Shown: positions 8,743-10,938 of the stretch, piece by piece | Layout: each line of letters opens with the position of its first letter | How positions within the stretch are numbered: the first letter of the stretch is position 1 | Assembly: GCA_021828085.1 (NCBI GenBank) | Contig: JAKATE010000058.1 | Coordinates: 1-10,938 of the forward strand | Length of the DNA: 10,938 nucleotides | Reading direction: 5' to 3' | DNA from: Thermoplasmata archaeon | Lineage (GTDB): Archaea; Thermoplasmatota; Thermoplasmata; Lutacidiplasmatales; UBA184 | Notes under the pieces: model-generated | The model's input: only the letters and a program-made list of their open reading frames with translations | Told to the model about the DNA's origin: nothing | Databases searched by the model: none | Position numbers and translations under genes: made by a program

Positions 8743-10482
8743 GTGGACCTCACGCTGGTGCTGGACGTCTCGGGGGAGGTCACCGGCCTTGCGCTACCCG
8801 CGGTTCTGGTCGCGGGCCTCTTCCTCTTCGGCTGGGATCCCGAGTGGTCAGGAGAGGCCTTCGGCTTCGATCGCAGGACCTTCTGGCTCGTGGTGGGCGG
8901 CGGCCTCCTGGGCTGGGTCGCCAACATCCCGATCTTCGCCTACCGGGGCTCGGTGATGGCCCTGAACATCGGCGGGGGGCTCATCCCGCTGGCGGTGGCC
9001 CTGGTCCTCCTCGGAAGGCGGATCCTTCCCGGGGGTGGGCGGGGGCTCGCCTCGCTGCTGCTCTCGCTGGGAGCGGCCACGGCCGGCGCCTTCGCCCTCG
9101 TCGCCTACCTGCCCGCGGGGGAGGTCGTCCCCGCCCTGCTCGCCCTCTACCTCGCCGTCGGCTGCGCCCTCGCCGTGCTCCCGGCCCCCGGCCCCCACGG
9201 CAAGGGGCCGCTCCTCTCCGCCTACGCCCTGAGCGCCCTCGGGATCGTCGGCACCTTCACCATCACCCAGCCCGTCGTCAACCTGGGCATCGTCGCCTCC
9301 TTCCCGGCCTACCTGCTCTGGCCGGTCGTCCTGGGCCTGCTCTCCGTCCCTCTCAGCCGCTTCGACGCGAGCGCCCCGGCGCTCGCGTACGCCACCGCCA
9401 CCCTCGGGGTCCTCACCGGAGCGGACATCCTCCATCAGGCCCCGCTCTACTCCTCTCTCCCCTTCCTCGGCGCCATCGGCGGGGCCGGCCCTCTCGACCT
9501 CGTCTACCTCTCCGGCCCCATCGCCCTCCTGGTCTCCTACGCGGCGCTGAGGGCGTCCCGGGGGGCTCCGGGACCGGTTCCGATACCGTCCCCCGCTCCC
9601 CCTCCCAGCGGGATGGACGCGGCCCTGGTGGCGTACCGGCAGGGGGACTACACGGAGGTCCCCCATCGGGTCCTCCTGGCCCTTCGCGGCGACGCCGAAC
9701 GGATCTGGCGCGCTCTGCACGGGAACGCCGAAGGAGGAGGAGCGCAGGCCCTCGAGAGCCTGCCCGCGCACCCGCTCGTCCGGGCGGACGTGGCCAACCT
9801 CGTGGCCCTGGAGCGTTCCCCCCCCCGGGACGCCACGCGGGCCCGCGATGCGCTCTGGACCGGCTACCTGCTCCGGCGCAGCCTCGAGGAGCATCTCACC
9901 CGCCGGGTCGCCAGCACCCGGGCGCGCATCCTCGCCTTCCTCGTGGACACCGGCATCTTCCTCCTGGTGGCGGTCCCGCTCCTTTGGGGGGTCTTCCGAA
10001 CCCTCTCCCTGGGGTCGTTCAGCGCGGCGGTCGATTCCATCCCCTACGAGGGGGCGCTCGCGGCCCTCGGCTCATGGCCGTTCGTCTACTTCGTGGCCTT
10101 CGAGGCCTGGAAGGGGGCAACCCCGGGCAAGCTCCTCCTCCGCCTTACCGTGGTCGACGCCTCCGGTCGGACCCCCGGGATCCTCCCGGTGATCAGTCGG
10201 AACGTCCCGAAGCTCATCCCGCTCGCGGGGCTCGAGGTCGCCCTCGGCCTGGGGCTTCCGGCCGGCTACTACGCGGCCGGGGCGGGCGTCCTGCTCGCCA
10301 TCGTTCTCGGGGGTCTCGCGCTCATCGGGTTGAGCGCGCTCATCGGCCTGGGCGTCCTCGTCGGCAACCCGCGGCGGCAGCGGCTCGGCGACCAGATGGC
10401 CGGCACCATGGTCTGGTGGAAGGCCCCCCCGTTCAGCCCGGGGGGGGCGGGCCTGCGTTCCGGGCCACCCGGTTCAGCGTGA
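8743..10482 (+). CDS. DUF1614-RDD fusion membrane protein
   Basis: A 579-residue integral membrane protein with two recognisable parts. Residues 1-270 look like DUF1614: many hydrophobic segments, with WVANIPIF (58-65), ALNIGGGLIPLAVAL (73-87) and the YATATLGVLTGADIL segment (216-230). A Pro-rich linker (274-289) leads to a soluble, probably helical region (291-388) with a Tyr/Arg-rich start, YRQGDYTEV. Residues 389-560 form an RDD domain: RARILAFLVDTG (393-404) with the conserved Arg and Asp, a WKGATPGKLLLRLTVVDASG stretch (456-475), SRN (485-487) and the closing RRQRLGDQMAGTMVW (544-558). RDD proteins are often membrane transport-like; neither family has a settled role here. The GTG at 8743 is the first usable start and has no Shine-Dalgarno. 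The last 50 nt overlap the convergent alba gene. A C9 run (9818-9826) lies inside the linker region, yet the frame is intact on both sides. Confidence 0.85.
   Translation: MDLTLVLDVSGEVTGLALPAVLVAGLFLFGWDPEWSGEAFGFDRRTFWLVVGGGLLGWVANIPIFAYRGSVMALNIGGGLIPLAVALVLLGRRILPGGGRGLASLLLSLGAATAGAFALVAYLPAGEVVPALLALYLAVGCALAVLPAPGPHGKGPLLSAYALSALGIVGTFTITQPVVNLGIVASFPAYLLWPVVLGLLSVPLSRFDASAPALAYATATLGVLTGADILHQAPLYSSLPFLGAIGGAGPLDLVYLSGPIALLVSYAALRASRGAPGPVPIPSPAPPPSGMDAALVAYRQGDYTEVPHRVLLALRGDAERIWRALHGNAEGGGAQALESLPAHPLVRADVANLVALERSPPRDATRARDALWTGYLLRRSLEEHLTRRVASTRARILAFLVDTGIFLLVAVPLLWGVFRTLSLGSFSAAVDSIPYEGALAALGSWPFVYFVAFEAWKGATPGKLLLRLTVVDASGRTPGILPVISRNVPKLIPLAGLEVALGLGLPAGYYAAGAGVLLAIVLGGLALIGLSALIGLGVLVGNPRRQRLGDQMAGTMVWWKAPPFSPGGAGLRSGPPGSA
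10424..10447. other. C7...G8 inverted repeat in the overlap of two genes
   Basis: A run of seven C (10424-10430) faces a run of eight G (10440-10447) across a 9-nt spacer, giving a potential 7-bp stem. It covers the 3' end of the RDD gene and the alba stop (10433-10435). It may act as a roadblock for both transcripts, or mark a place where homopolymer length was misread. Confidence 0.4.
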
Positions 10483-10858
10483 TCTGGATGAAGGAGACGT
10501 TGAGGTCCTTCCCCTCCCGGTTGGTGAGCCGCTCGGTGCCGATGCCCACCTTCCCGACTTCCACGGTGCCCTCGAGCAGGCGGTGACGCCGGACCACCTC
10601 GGCCACGTCCACGGCCCGGGAGATCGCCCTTCCTCGCGCCTTGACCAGCACCTCGCTCACGCCGCTGTTGAGTTGACCGACGACCTCGAAGGCGTAGGAC
10701 ATGGTCGGCTTGTCCCCCACGTAGACGATCGGCTCCCCGCTCCGGGGCGGGCGCGGGTCACGACGGAACCGGGGAGGGCCCCGGGGTTGTGGGTAGGGGG
10801 CGCTCCCCGGGGGTCGTTGGGCGGCGGGGCGGCCGGGGGGACTCATCTCCTCGTTCAT
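10433..10858 (-). CDS. albA: Alba DNA/RNA-binding protein with extended N-terminal tail
   Basis: An archaeal chromatin and RNA-binding protein of 141 residues; typical Alba is about 90-100. The fold runs from about 44 to 131: IVYVGDKPTMSYAFEVV (44-60), GVSEVLVKARGRAISRAVDVAEVV (66-89, with the nearly invariant KARGRAISRAVD helix), a basic turn, then VGKVGIGTERLTNREGKDLNVSFIQITL (101-128). The first 43 residues are low-complexity Pro/Arg/Gly, basic and probably disordered. In Sulfolobus Alba the first loop reads GKKP with the acetylated Lys16; here it is GDKP, so Asp49 takes that place and Lys50 remains. The ATG at 10858 is preferred over ATG 10846 because a TATA-like box lies 28 nt upstream. 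The stop lies inside the convergent RDD gene, 50 nt from its end. Family identity is secure; the role of the tail is unknown. Confidence 0.93.
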   Translation of the reverse strand: MNEEMSPPGRPAAQRPPGSAPYPQPRGPPRFRRDPRPPRSGEPIVYVGDKPTMSYAFEVVGQLNSGVSEVLVKARGRAISRAVDVAEVVRRHRLLEGTVEVGKVGIGTERLTNREGKDLNVSFIQITLNRVARNAGPPPPG

Positions 10859-10883
10859 GGGAGAGAGCGTAGCCCCCGGGGGG

Positions 10884-10888
10884 TTAAT
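10884..10888 (-). promoter_or_regulatory. TATA-like box for alba
   Basis: ATTAA on the minus strand, centred 28 nt before the ATG at 10858, in a GC-rich stretch. It supports a leaderless or near-leaderless transcript starting at the longer N-terminal form. The last 50 nt of the window show nothing else. Confidence 0.45.
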
Positions 10889-10938
10889 GGCCCTAGCGGC
10901 CTCCCCTCGCGGGGCCCCGGCGGCACAACCGAGATCGG

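Noticed and set aside
9818..9826. C9 run in the DUF1614-RDD gene as a programmed or erroneous frameshift
   Set aside because: The frame stays open and meaningful on both sides, with DUF1614 before and RDD after, so no frameshift is needed.

Overview
The window reads as ordinary chromosome of a very GC-rich archaeon. Alba, a membrane DUF373 protein, a TrmB-type regulator, a Taw2/TYW2-type wyosine enzyme and a two-domain glutamate dehydrogenase of archaeal type all point to Archaea. So do the AT-rich TATA-like boxes lying about 25-30 nt ahead of start codons with no Shine-Dalgarno sequence. An uncultured Thermoplasmatota lineage is my best guess, but this is inference from gene content and base composition only. 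I see no rRNA, tRNA, CRISPR array, insertion sequence or phage gene.

Layout, left to right. Glutamate dehydrogenase (4-1245, +) is followed by a purine-type phosphoribosyltransferase (1323-1925, +), which converges on a six-helix DUF373 membrane protein (1935-3047, -). A small two-helix membrane protein (3197-3445, -) lies upstream of DUF373. After a hairpin-rich divergent gap come a UbiE/MenG-type methyltransferase (3602-4375, +) and a class I/II aminotransferase (4414-5547, +). These converge on a minus-strand trio: Taw2-like tRNA enzyme (5576-6421), overlapped by trmB (6402-7163), preceded by an aspartase/class II fumarase (7217-8626). Divergent from the aspartase is a DUF1614-RDD fusion membrane protein (8743-10482, +), whose 3' end overlaps the convergent alba gene (10433-10858, -).

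How they fit together: glutamate dehydrogenase, the aminotransferase and the aspartase form a plausible amino-acid deamination set, turning Glu and Asp into 2-oxoglutarate and fumarate with release of ammonia. The MenG-type enzyme implies a methylated quinone, so fumarate could be an electron acceptor; that link is inference. Taw2 (tRNA-Phe wyosine) and Alba (nucleic-acid chaperone) are housekeeping. DUF373, the 82-residue membrane protein and the DUF1614-RDD fusion are the unexplained membrane genes. No clearly new multi-gene system is visible. The strongest leads are the DUF1614-RDD fusion, the leaderless promoter pattern, and departures from family consensus in the aspartase and Alba.
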